A stretch of DNA of 34,142 bases from an uncultured Dorea sp. (GTDB lineage Bacteria > Bacillota > Clostridia > Lachnospirales > Lachnospiraceae): NCBI GenBank assembly GCA_947063855.1, contig CAMSTW010000039.1, positions 1 to 34,142 on the forward strand, written 5' to 3'. Under the pieces are notes generated by a model, which did no database searches, was not told the origin of the DNA, and saw nothing but the letters and a program-made list of their open reading frames with translations. Positions 1 to 6,726 of this stretch are shown piece after piece. The translations under genes and the position numbers were made by a program. How positions within the stretch are numbered: the first letter of the stretch is position 1; the number at the start of each line of letters is the position of its first letter.

Positions 1-48
1 CCTCACGGCCCCCAGCCGTGCGCTCTAACCAAACTGAGCCATACCCCG
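1..48 (-). tRNA. tRNA-Pro (anticodon GGG), 3' part outside the window
   Basis: Read on the minus strand from base 48, the sequence gives a 7-base acceptor arm (CGGGGTA), T8-G9, a D stem GCTC/GAGC, and an anticodon stem CACGG/CCGTG around the loop CTGGGGG. Loop positions 34-36 are therefore GGG, which reads the proline codon CCC (and CCU by wobble). The variable arm, T arm and 3' acceptor strand lie beyond the left edge. A tRNA starting with C1 fits proline. It is divergent from dapB. Confidence 0.9.
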
Positions 49-56
49 ATATTGTT

Positions 57-85
57 ATTTTACCGAATATCTCCCAATAATGCAA
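57..85 (-). promoter_or_regulatory. Candidate promoter of the tRNA-Pro gene
   Basis: On the minus strand TTGCAT (bases 80-85) and TAAAAT (57-62) are separated by 17 bases and sit just ahead of the tRNA 5' end. The -10 box is good and the -35 box is weak. No other promoter pair is as well placed for the tRNA. Confidence 0.35.
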
Positions 86-160
86 GCATTATTTTCAATT
101 CTGTGTTAAAATATAGTCAACATTATATTTTAATGATTATTTGTGAAAGGAGTTTCATCT

Positions 161-958
161 ATGAAAGTAATCGTAATCGGGCCAAATGGCAAGATGGGAC
201 GGTTGATCACCTCTGTTGCCGCATCCCGTGACGACATGGAACTGACAGCCGGAATCGGCCCGAAGGGACGCAGCTATATCGGCCGGGACCTGGGCGCAGT
301 CGCCATGACAGGCACAGAACTTGGCGTACCGGTAACAGACGACCTTGAACGTGTCATCGACTGCTGCGACGTCATCATAGACTTCTCCACGAAGGAGATG
401 TCCATGGAAGTCCTGCGGCTTGCCGTATCCCACAAGAAGGCCCTGGTATGCGGAACTACCGGATTTGACCCGGAACAGATGCAGCAATTCCGGGACGCCG
501 CAAAAGTGATTCCCATGCTCTATGCCGCCAACACCTCCAAGCTGGTCAATATTATGAACAAACTGCTTGAGATTGTAACCTCGGCTTTGAAAGACGAGAT
601 TGATATCGAGATCCTTGAGATGCATGACCAGTGGAAGAAGGACGCGCCAAGCGGAACCTCCAGGGAGATGGGCGAGATCATGGCGCACGCGCTTGGGAAG
701 GAGTTGAGTGAGATCGCAGTCTATGGACGGGAAGGAGCCTCACCGCGAGAGCCGGGAACCATCGGTTATCATTCCCTGCGGGCCGGGAATATACCAAGCA
801 GCCATACAGTCTTCTTCGGCGGTATGGGCGAACGGCTGGAGATCACCCACCACTCCTACAACTGGGAGTGCTTCGCAAGAGGGGCATGTGACTGCGCCGC
901 CTTTCTCACAGACAAAACGCCCGGTTTCTATACCATCCAGGACGTCCTGAATCTGTAA
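161..958 (+). CDS. dapB: 4-hydroxy-tetrahydrodipicolinate reductase (DapB), divergent form
   Basis: This cytoplasmic enzyme reduces hydroxy-tetrahydrodipicolinate with NAD(P)H in the diaminopimelate/lysine pathway, feeding peptidoglycan. The start is the ATG at 161 (265 aa), because GAAAGGAG at 145-152 is correctly spaced; a GTG at 143 would place the Shine-Dalgarno inside the gene. Visible motifs are the Rossmann start IGPNGKMG (residues 6-13), the CGTTGF loop near 98-102, and the active-site stretch HDQWKKDAPSGT (H155, K159, GT at 165-166). The usual double histidine of this motif is HD here, and the usual AANFS motif reads AANTS, so it is a divergent member. Family length is normal. No other lysine gene is adjacent, and I see no lysine riboswitch in the short AT-rich leader. 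The role is likely right; a paralogue with altered substrate is possible. Confidence 0.88.
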   Translation: MKVIVIGPNGKMGRLITSVAASRDDMELTAGIGPKGRSYIGRDLGAVAMTGTELGVPVTDDLERVIDCCDVIIDFSTKEMSMEVLRLAVSHKKALVCGTTGFDPEQMQQFRDAAKVIPMLYAANTSKLVNIMNKLLEIVTSALKDEIDIEILEMHDQWKKDAPSGTSREMGEIMAHALGKELSEIAVYGREGASPREPGTIGYHSLRAGNIPSSHTVFFGGMGERLEITHHSYNWECFARGACDCAAFLTDKTPGFYTIQDVLNL

Positions 959-1019
959 AGCAAGAGCAAGCTTTAAACGGGCAGTCCCGGTCACAATTCA
1001 CAAACGAGGAGGAACAAAC

Positions 1020-1334
1020 ATGTTATTAGTAAACACAGATTACATCACAGGAAAAAAATTCGAGATGATCGGCATGGTGCGCGGCACCATGATCCAGTCC
1101 GTACACCTTGGCAAGGATATTATGAACAGCTTCCGCACACTGGTAGGCGGAGAGCTTACCTCCTATACCGAGATGATGAACGAGGCAAGGGCCATTGCAA
1201 CCAAGCGTATGGCAGAGGACGCCCAGGCCATGGGCGCGGACGCAGTTGTCAACATCCGCTATGCCTCCAGTTCTATCGTACAGGGAGCCGCCGAAGTCCT
1301 TGCCTATGGAACCGCAGTAAAATTCATTGATTAA
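1020..1334 (+). CDS. YbjQ/UPF0145 family protein
   Basis: A 104-residue protein of the YbjQ (UPF0145, DUF74) family. These small cytoplasmic proteins form ring-like oligomers and are often labelled putative heavy-metal binding, but their function is unproven. Recognisable parts are the N-terminal segment VNTDYITGKKFEMIGMVRGT, the central LVGGELTSYTEMMNEARAIATKRM helix, and the conserved GADAVVNIRYASS strand. The ATG follows GAGGAGG at about 1008-1013 with normal spacing. It lies 61 bases after dapB on the same strand with no clear terminator between, so co-transcription is possible. Its stop is only 13 bases from the convergent helicase stop; a 6-bp inverted repeat ACCGGC/GCCGGT at 1342-1366 spans the helicase 3' end but lacks a T tract. 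Confidence 0.85.
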   Translation: MLLVNTDYITGKKFEMIGMVRGTMIQSVHLGKDIMNSFRTLVGGELTSYTEMMNEARAIATKRMAEDAQAMGADAVVNIRYASSSIVQGAAEVLAYGTAVKFID

Positions 1335-1347
1335 TTCGTGTACCGGC

Positions 1348-2925
1348 CTATTTCTGATTTGCCGGTTCTACTGCCACGGATTTCCCCCGGATCTTCGTGT
1401 GATTCACAGAATTGATGATCTCTCTGGCATACTCTGTCGGGACCTCTACAAATGTATACTTATCATACATGTCGATCGTCCCGACCACTTTGCCGGGGAT
1501 TCCGCTCTCACCCGCCAGCGCGCCCAGAATATCTCCGGGCTTCGCCCTGTCCTTCTTGCCGATATTGATGAAGAGTCTTACCATACCCGGCTCTTCCGCT
1601 CCGGTATCTGCAAATACCTCTTCCGGCTCCTCTTTTCCGCCTGCGCACATCTTCAAAAGCGCCGCGGCTATATCCATACTGGTATAATCCGAATCATTGA
1701 CCTCTGACTGTATCAACTGCAGATAGGCTGTCAGATCCTCTTCTTCTATCATCCGGTTCACCGTATCCATCAGCTTCTCGATCTTCGTATTCGCCACGTC
1801 ATTCAGAGACGGAACCTTCTGCGCATAGATCTTCGTCTTACAGTACCGCTGTATCTCCTTAAGCTTATAGACCTCCCTGCCGGATACAAAGGAGAAGGAA
1901 CGCCCCACACGCCCGGCCCTTCCGGTTCTGCCGATCCGGTGCACATAGTATTCGTCATCCTGCGGAAGGTCATAGTTGAATACCGCCTCCACCTCGTCTA
2001 CATCAATCCCGCGCGCCGCGACATCTGTCGCCACCAGGATATCCGTCTTGCCCTTGCGGAAGCCTTCCATCACACGGTCTCTCTGCGCCTGCTTCATGTC
2101 TCCGTGAAGCCCCGCCGCAAAATACCCCCGGCCTAAGAGTCCATTTACCAGAAGATCCACCTGCTTCTTCGTGTTGCAGAATACTACCGAAAGCTTCGGA
2201 TTATAGATATCAAGGATCCTTGACAGTACCTCTTCCTTGTTCTTGGGCTTCACCTCATAGTAAAACTGCTCAATGTTAGGAACCGTCAGTTCCTTCTTGG
2301 TCACCTTGATAAGCTGGGCATGATTCTGATACCTCTTGGTGATATCCAGAATCGGCTTGGGCATGGTAGCCGAGAACAGCACCGTCTGCCGTTCCTTTGG
2401 CACCTCTTCCAGTATCGTCTCGATATCTTCTCTGAATCCCATGTTCAGCATCTCGTCCGCCTCATCCAGTACCACCGTATGGAGGTGCTCCATCTTGATG
2501 GTCCGGCGGCGCATGTGATCCATCACACGGCCCGGCGTACCGATAATCAGTTGAATGCCGCCTTTTAAAGAGCGGATCTGCTTCACAATCTCCTGTCCGC
2601 CGTAGATCGGCAGAACCTTAATCCCATGCATATACCATGCAAGGTGACGGATCTCTTCCGCTACCTGGATTGCAAGCTCCCTGGTCGGACACAGCACGAT
2701 TGCCTGCAGCTTCTTATTCTTCGGATCGATCTTCTCCAGAAGCGGGATTCCAAACGCGGCCGTCTTCCCTGTCCCGGTCTGCGCCTGTCCGATCAAATCG
2801 CATCCCGACATCATCACCGGAATCGCCTTCGCCTGAATCGGCGACGCCTCTTCGAATCCCATCTTCTTAACTGCTCTCATAATCTCCGGGCGCAGACCCA
2901 GATCTTCAAATCTTACTTCTTCCAT
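1348..2925 (-). CDS. DEAD-box ATP-dependent RNA helicase with DbpA-type RNA-binding tail
   Basis: An RNA helicase that unwinds structured RNA, probably in ribosome assembly or RNA turnover. I take the ATG at 2925 (525 aa), preceded by AGGAAGGG; the frame stays open another 9 codons. In order: a Q motif (FEEASPIQ), motif I AQTGTGKT (48-55), DEAD (154-157), SAT (185-187), the second RecA domain with ARGID and HRIGRTGR (328-335), and a C-terminal domain from about residue 450 resembling the DbpA/CsdA RNA-binding fold. In DbpA/YxiN this tail binds the 23S rRNA hairpin 92; whether that specificity holds here is not visible. There is no long basic tail. The leader carries a terminator-like hairpin (separate entry), which suggests regulation by attenuation, as for some cold-shock helicases. 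Confidence 0.92.
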   Translation of the reverse strand: MEEVRFEDLGLRPEIMRAVKKMGFEEASPIQAKAIPVMMSGCDLIGQAQTGTGKTAAFGIPLLEKIDPKNKKLQAIVLCPTRELAIQVAEEIRHLAWYMHGIKVLPIYGGQEIVKQIRSLKGGIQLIIGTPGRVMDHMRRRTIKMEHLHTVVLDEADEMLNMGFREDIETILEEVPKERQTVLFSATMPKPILDITKRYQNHAQLIKVTKKELTVPNIEQFYYEVKPKNKEEVLSRILDIYNPKLSVVFCNTKKQVDLLVNGLLGRGYFAAGLHGDMKQAQRDRVMEGFRKGKTDILVATDVAARGIDVDEVEAVFNYDLPQDDEYYVHRIGRTGRAGRVGRSFSFVSGREVYKLKEIQRYCKTKIYAQKVPSLNDVANTKIEKLMDTVNRMIEEEDLTAYLQLIQSEVNDSDYTSMDIAAALLKMCAGGKEEPEEVFADTGAEEPGMVRLFINIGKKDRAKPGDILGALAGESGIPGKVVGTIDMYDKYTFVEVPTEYAREIINSVNHTKIRGKSVAVEPANQK

Positions 2926-2964
2926 ATTATATATCCCTTCCTGAAAATCCAACGGTAAAAACTC

Positions 2965-3004
2965 AAAAAAAATACTCCCTACCTGATACCAAGTAAAGAG
3001 TATT
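2965..3004 (-). terminator. Terminator-like hairpin plus U8 in the helicase leader
   Basis: On the minus strand, bases 3004-2971 form a continuous 15-bp RNA hairpin with a GUAU tetraloop. The outer arms are AATACTC and GAGTATT, and the helix continues through G-U wobbles. It is followed at once by eight T (A run at 2965-2972). The wobble pairs exist only in minus-strand RNA, so the element points toward the helicase. It lies 86 bases after the yjiM-like stop and 40 bases before the helicase start. It may end the upstream gene, or act as an attenuator if transcription starts at the promoter at 3023-3052. Confidence 0.7.
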
Positions 3005-3022
3005 CACAAAGTGTCAATAATT

Positions 3023-3052
3023 ATCATAACACACCCACAGACCCTTTGTCCA
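3023..3052 (-). promoter_or_regulatory. Candidate sigma-A promoter of the helicase
   Basis: Minus strand TGGACA (3047-3052) and TATGAT (3023-3028) are separated by 18 bases, each one mismatch from consensus. The expected start, near 3016, lies just upstream of the 15-bp hairpin. That would give the helicase mRNA a leader of about 90 bases containing the hairpin. Confidence 0.5.
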
Positions 3053-3089
3053 GTATAACACCCTAAAAAAATTGCCCAAAATAATTGTC

Positions 3090-4244
3090 TTACTCTGACA
3101 GCATCTCGATAAACGCCGCAATCCGCGTGTTCAGCTGCCCCAGATCGTTCCGGGAATAATCTGTCTCCACATGAATGTATGGTATATTCCGGTCCCTTAC
3201 AAACTTCTTGATCTGTCCGGCTTCTATGTTATAGGTATGGCACGCCTGCAGCGTCATCTCTACCACGCCGTCCACCTTATATTCCTCAAGCAGACGGCCC
3301 AGCAGTTCCAGACGGTTTGCATCCGGAGTCATAACCGAACATCCGATAGCAAGGTATCTCTTAGCCAGCGCCATGTAGATATCCTCTGCATCCTCGTCTA
3401 CCAGACGGTCCACAGACTTCGCACCGCCGCAGTTCTCATAGGCTACCACAGTTCCTCCGTTCTCCTCAATCGCCTTGACCACCTTCATAGGCGCGCCGCC
3501 GCTTGGACATCCGGTCAGAAGGATACGCTTCTTCTTGGGCTGCATCTCTCCCTGGGCGTAGGCAGTCATAATCTTCTCCGTGAGCGCGTTGATCTCCGCC
3601 GGGATATTCTCCTCATCCAGTTTGAAGGAGGTTCCATAGAGCACATTGTAGAGACGGAACCCATCAATCGGCGCCGGATCATTCTTCATGATCTCGTACA
3701 GATTCTTAAGAGCCGTCCTCCGCTGGTTCGCCACATGAACCGCATGACGGATCTTTTCTTCCGTAATCTCACAGTCAAAGGTCTTCTCCAGGTGCTCCTT
3801 GAATCGGATGATCTCATTTCTCCAAAGCTTAAGCCCCGCTTCGCTCTGTGAGTTCGGGAGCTCCATGACCAGGACATTCTTAAACTCCGACAGATATTCG
3901 TACATCTTCTTCTTTCCGTCACAGGTCGTCTCCCCCACGATCAGGTCTGAAAAATAGAAGAAGGGGCACTTATCTGTGATGGCAAATCCGTAGCTTGCCT
4001 TAACCATAGGACACAGATTCTTTGGGAGGTCCACCTCCGCAGCCGGAATCGTCTCATCGGAGGTAGAGCAGAGACCTACCGATACGCCGCCCATCGCCGA
4101 GACGATCTCTTTGGGGAAATATGTACAGAATGCGCCAACTACCGGAACATTCTTCTCTTTGACTTCCTTCATTGCCAGAAATGATTTCTGACGCTGTTCC
4201 GCAAATTCCTCAAAAATCTCAGGCAGTTCCTTTACAAGTTCCAT
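3090..4244 (-). CDS. Double-cubane-cluster protein (YjiM-like, 2-hydroxyacyl-CoA dehydratase superfamily)
   Basis: A 384-residue member of the 2-hydroxyacyl-CoA dehydratase/benzoyl-CoA reductase iron-sulfur superfamily. It closely resembles E. coli YjiM as I remember it, and the double-cubane-cluster protein (DCCP) type, which carries an [8Fe-9S] cluster and does low-potential reductions in vitro; its natural substrate is unknown. I use the ATG at 4244, preceded by AAAGGAG; the frame is open 16 codons further. Conserved cysteine-bearing stretches are GAFCTYFP, LCSTSDE, NLCPMVKASYGF, DKCPFFYFSDL, GETTCDGKKKMYE, LTGCPSGGA, ENCGGAKS and QACHTYNIE. DCCP needs an ATP-driven activator (YjiL/HgdC type); none lies in this window. 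It stands alone, divergent from the first ECF sigma gene. I am confident of the family, not of the reaction. Confidence 0.85.
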   Translation of the reverse strand: MELVKELPEIFEEFAEQRQKSFLAMKEVKEKNVPVVGAFCTYFPKEIVSAMGGVSVGLCSTSDETIPAAEVDLPKNLCPMVKASYGFAITDKCPFFYFSDLIVGETTCDGKKKMYEYLSEFKNVLVMELPNSQSEAGLKLWRNEIIRFKEHLEKTFDCEITEEKIRHAVHVANQRRTALKNLYEIMKNDPAPIDGFRLYNVLYGTSFKLDEENIPAEINALTEKIMTAYAQGEMQPKKKRILLTGCPSGGAPMKVVKAIEENGGTVVAYENCGGAKSVDRLVDEDAEDIYMALAKRYLAIGCSVMTPDANRLELLGRLLEEYKVDGVVEMTLQACHTYNIEAGQIKKFVRDRNIPYIHVETDYSRNDLGQLNTRIAAFIEMLSE

Positions 4245-4357
4245 AATTCTTCTCCTTTGCATTATAAAATATGTCTTCATATTTACACACAATCACTGAA
4301 AATACCAATTGTTTTTTCTCATATGTCATGTAGACTTATTGTTCTTTTCTATATACT

Positions 4358-4372
4358 GGTAACGCTTTTACC
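4358..4372. promoter_or_regulatory. 15-bp palindrome, possible operator
   Basis: GGTAA-CGCTT-TTACC is a perfect 5-bp inverted repeat around a CG-containing centre, the shape bound by LacI/CcpA-type regulators. It is 114 bases upstream of the DCCP start and 196 bases upstream of the sigma start. The match to a catabolite-response element is only partial. Confidence 0.3.
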
Positions 4373-4441
4373 CTATAGCGGTGTTATACTTAAGCCAATG
4401 CCTTTGCTACAAATGTACAACATAAAAAATACTGTAAAATC

Positions 4442-4472
4442 TGTAACGAAATCATTTCCACAGAGTCTAATA
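4442..4472 (+). promoter_or_regulatory. ECF-sigma-type promoter of the first sigma/anti-sigma cassette
   Basis: TGTAAC (4442-4447, followed by GAA) and GTCTAA (4465-4470, followed by TA) are separated by 17 bases. This is the ECF pattern (an AAC-containing -35 and a CGTC-like -10) rather than sigma-A. The same two boxes with the same spacing recur at 9061-9091 ahead of the paralogous sigma gene, which makes autoregulation, and possibly cross-regulation, likely. Confidence 0.8.
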
Positions 4473-4553
4473 AATGATACCAGTGCAAAAAGACCGGGCA
4501 GAGGAATGAGCACATTTTATACTAGAATCATAAATGAAGGGAGGTAAAAAGCA

Positions 4554-5078
4554 GTGGATTTTGAAGAAATGTACCGATTGTATTTCAGAGATGTGTATCT
4601 CTTCATCCTTGCCATGAGCCGAAGTCCGGATATTGCGGAAGAGGTCACTCAGGAAACCTTCTACAAGGTTCTGAAAAATGTCGGTCAATACCGGGGCGAC
4701 TGTTCCGTGAAGACCTGGCTCTTCCAGATTGCCAAGAATACTTATCTGTCGCGTCTTAAGAAACAGAAGTCGTCTGGTTCGGATGAGAAGATGAAAAATT
4801 CCGTAAATGCGGGAATATCTGACGGTGAATCTGCCGCCGCAGACACCCCGGAATCCATCTGCATCAGAAAAGACGAGGCGCTTTCCATCTATAAGATCCT
4901 CCATTATCTGGATGAACCTTATAAGGAAGTATTTACGTTAAGAACGCTGGGCGAGCTGTCTTTCCGGGAGATTGGAGAGATCTTCGGACGCAAAGAAGGC
5001 TGGGCGAGGGTCACTTATCACCGGGCAAGGGGAAAGATCCGGGAACTTATTTCCCCTGACGAAGACCGCCGGGAGTAG
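4554..5078 (+). CDS. ECF (group IV) RNA polymerase sigma factor, paralogue 1
   Basis: A 174-residue extracytoplasmic-function sigma factor that directs RNA polymerase to stress promoters. The start is GTG at 4554, 9 bases after GGGAGG. Sigma region 2 spans about residues 3-70 (DVYLFILAMS, AEEVTQETFYKVLKN, CSVKTWLFQIAKNTYLS). A polar linker of about 40 residues follows, then region 4 at about 117-165 (PYKEVFTLRTLGELSFREIGEIFGR and WARVTYHRARGKIRE, the helix-turn-helix). There is no extra C-terminal domain. It is 68 bases ahead of its zinc-finger anti-sigma gene and behind an ECF promoter. Regions 2 and 4 are very close to the sigma factor at 9155-9676, while the linker and tail differ. Confidence 0.95.
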   Translation: MDFEEMYRLYFRDVYLFILAMSRSPDIAEEVTQETFYKVLKNVGQYRGDCSVKTWLFQIAKNTYLSRLKKQKSSGSDEKMKNSVNAGISDGESAAADTPESICIRKDEALSIYKILHYLDEPYKEVFTLRTLGELSFREIGEIFGRKEGWARVTYHRARGKIRELISPDEDRRE

Positions 5079-5146
5079 AAAAAACCGATGTGACTGCCGT
5101 GAATCGGCAATATCAAATAAAGAATAGACGAAAGGAGCGCATATCT

Positions 5147-6064
5147 ATGAAGCAAACAGAGCGAAACACTGCAAACGGCCGCGACGTACCCTGCGGCGTC
5201 ATAAAGGATCTGCTGGTCCTGTATGAAGACGAGGTGTGCAGCAAGGAGAGCAGCGACATCATCAAGGAACATATCGAAGACTGTGAGAGCTGCCGCAAGG
5301 TTTATGAACAGGTATCGGAACCATTTCCGCAAATAAATATGGAACAGGAGCCGAAAATGTACCTGGACGACCTCTTCATCCAGGCGGTTAAGAATTACGG
5401 GAAGCGGATCACCGCGCGCCATATCATGATGCTTGGCGTTGTTCTTCTGATGATTGCAGTCGTACATTATATCCTGACCGGTCCCCTGATGCTGGTGTTC
5501 AACGCGGTCCCGTCCGGAGATATCCGGATTACGGAACTCTACCAGCTGGCAGGCGGCGACATCTACTGTACGATAAAGCTTCCAAAACCAGTTCTCTGGC
5601 CAAACCTGCGGTCCATGGAGGTTCCTGAAGAAGACTGCCACAACGACAGCAGCCGGGGTTTTTATGAGTTGAATTTCCAATATCCACTATATATGAACGA
5701 AAAAAAGTATCTTTACCGTGACACATTCAGCATAATCTTCCCTGCCAGAAGCGTGAATGGATATGGTATCTCCGACGATATGAAGGATACTTACATCCAT
5801 ACCTGCGATTCTATCTATTACAGGGGAAGAAGTAAAAATGACAGGCTTGAGATCTGGAAGCGCGGGCAATCCATTGAAGCGGCGCCATCAGAGATTGAAC
5901 AGAAAGCAATCCAGACTTACACATATGGCGGAGATGTAGAGAAAGCGCTTAAGGAAATGGAAGAGATTGGCGAAGAAATTTCCGGTGATGAGATTGCCGA
6001 ATATTACAGCGATTATTACTCCAGCTTGGCCGACTCTGATTTTCCTTACGTAGTCCCTGAATAA
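5147..6064 (+). CDS. Membrane anti-sigma factor with zf-HC2 zinc finger, paralogue 1
   Basis: A 305-residue single-pass protein expected to hold its sigma factor at the membrane. I choose the ATG at 5147 after AAAGGAG; the frame is open 19 codons upstream. Residues 16-49 form a zinc-binding anti-sigma domain (C16, C31, H42-x3-C46-x2-C49). One membrane helix lies at about 92-112. The remaining ~190 residues should be outside the cell; I recognise no named domain there, but it shares the stretches ITELYQLAGGDIY and SIYYRGRSKNDRLEIW with the second anti-sigma at 9703-10575. Signal release is probably by regulated proteolysis, which is inferred from the family. The ligand or stress sensed is unknown. 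Confidence 0.88.
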   Translation: MKQTERNTANGRDVPCGVIKDLLVLYEDEVCSKESSDIIKEHIEDCESCRKVYEQVSEPFPQINMEQEPKMYLDDLFIQAVKNYGKRITARHIMMLGVVLLMIAVVHYILTGPLMLVFNAVPSGDIRITELYQLAGGDIYCTIKLPKPVLWPNLRSMEVPEEDCHNDSSRGFYELNFQYPLYMNEKKYLYRDTFSIIFPARSVNGYGISDDMKDTYIHTCDSIYYRGRSKNDRLEIWKRGQSIEAAPSEIEQKAIQTYTYGGDVEKALKEMEEIGEEISGDEIAEYYSDYYSSLADSDFPYVVPE

Positions 6065-6131
6065 CACGGACTTACGTGATGCGTCTGCCTGAGCCTGTTT
6101 GGGCGCAATATGGCAGTTCCTTCTAGTACAG

Positions 6132-6668
6132 CTAGAGATACCCGCTTCCGGCCGCCTGCAGCATCATACCTGCACACAGGAAAGGGCCGAATGCGATACG
6201 GTCTCTGCGTCCAAGCTTACCCCGAAAAAGCATCCAGACGCAGAAGGCTCCTGCCATAAAGACTGCCAGCGCAAATGCCCTAAGATTGCCCTCCAATCCC
6301 AGGAATATTCCGCTGGCAGCCGTCAATTTGACGTCGCCGCCGCCAAAGCTTCCCGGCGCCAGCAATGTTATGCACAGAAGAAGTCCGCTTACGCCAAACG
6401 CTCCAAGGCACCTGCCTGCCAGACTAATCTCCGGGAAAAACGGAATGGACAGAAGGCCTGCCGCTCCACATGCGGCGGTTATCCAATCCGGGATATGCAT
6501 GGTACGGATATCTTCTGCCCCGGCCAGCGCAAGGGAAAGCAGAAACAGCCCTGCCGTGAAGACCCTGCCGCCGATTCCAAAGCGCCGGATACTGATTGCA
6601 GCTATTATTACACAAAAGCTGTACCAGATTATCCGTACAGCCCTTTCAGTTTTATTTTCCATTATCAT
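6132..6668 (-). CDS. Prepilin peptidase-like aspartic protease (A24 family, CpaA/TadV type)
   Basis: A 178-residue polytopic membrane protein. It keeps both catalytic aspartates of the A24 family: D53 in AEDIRTMHIPDW and D112 in the GxGD motif SFGGGDVKLT. The later IAFGPFL stretch is also typical. Hydrophobic segments at about 13-27, 36-51, 63-78, 85-105, 125-150 and near the C-terminus fit six helices. It lacks the N-terminal methyltransferase domain of PilD, as do the Tad/Flp-type peptidases that cut pilin leaders. The start at 6668 follows AGAGG; ATGs at 6683 and 6662 are alternatives. No pilin, secretion ATPase or Tad gene is in the window, so its substrates lie elsewhere. It is 58 bases after modC on the same strand. 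Confidence 0.85.
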   Translation of the reverse strand: MIMENKTERAVRIIWYSFCVIIAAISIRRFGIGGRVFTAGLFLLSLALAGAEDIRTMHIPDWITAACGAAGLLSIPFFPEISLAGRCLGAFGVSGLLLCITLLAPGSFGGGDVKLTAASGIFLGLEGNLRAFALAVFMAGAFCVWMLFRGKLGRRDRIAFGPFLCAGMMLQAAGSGYL

Positions 6669-6726
6669 ATTATCCTCTTTCATATCTGGTATGACCCCAT
6701 TTAATTACCATAATGATTCGGTCTAA

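Larger units (their letters stand above)
4245..4553. other. Divergent intergenic region between the DCCP and ECF sigma genes
   Basis: These 309 bases hold an ECF-type promoter (4442-4472) for the sigma gene, a 15-bp palindrome (4358-4372) and AT-rich sequence. A TATAAT on the minus strand lies very close to the DCCP ribosome binding site, probably too close to be its promoter. An open frame of 96 codons crosses the region but has no ribosome binding site and no recognisable protein. Confidence 0.5.

Noticed and set aside
49..160. Lysine riboswitch ahead of dapB
   Set aside because: The leader is only about 110 bases, AT-rich, and lacks the conserved lysine aptamer stretches.
1342..1366. ACCGGC/GCCGGT hairpin as terminator between YbjQ and helicase genes
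   Set aside because: Only 6 bp with a 13-base loop and no T tract; it overlaps the helicase stop.
4257..4547. 96-codon open frame on + ahead of the first ECF sigma gene
   Set aside because: No ribosome binding site, overlaps the ECF promoter and the palindrome, and the translation does not resemble a protein.
6698..6726. Third GTCTAA box near the modC stop
   Set aside because: No TGTAAC lies 17 bases upstream, and the box overlaps the end of modC; chance match.
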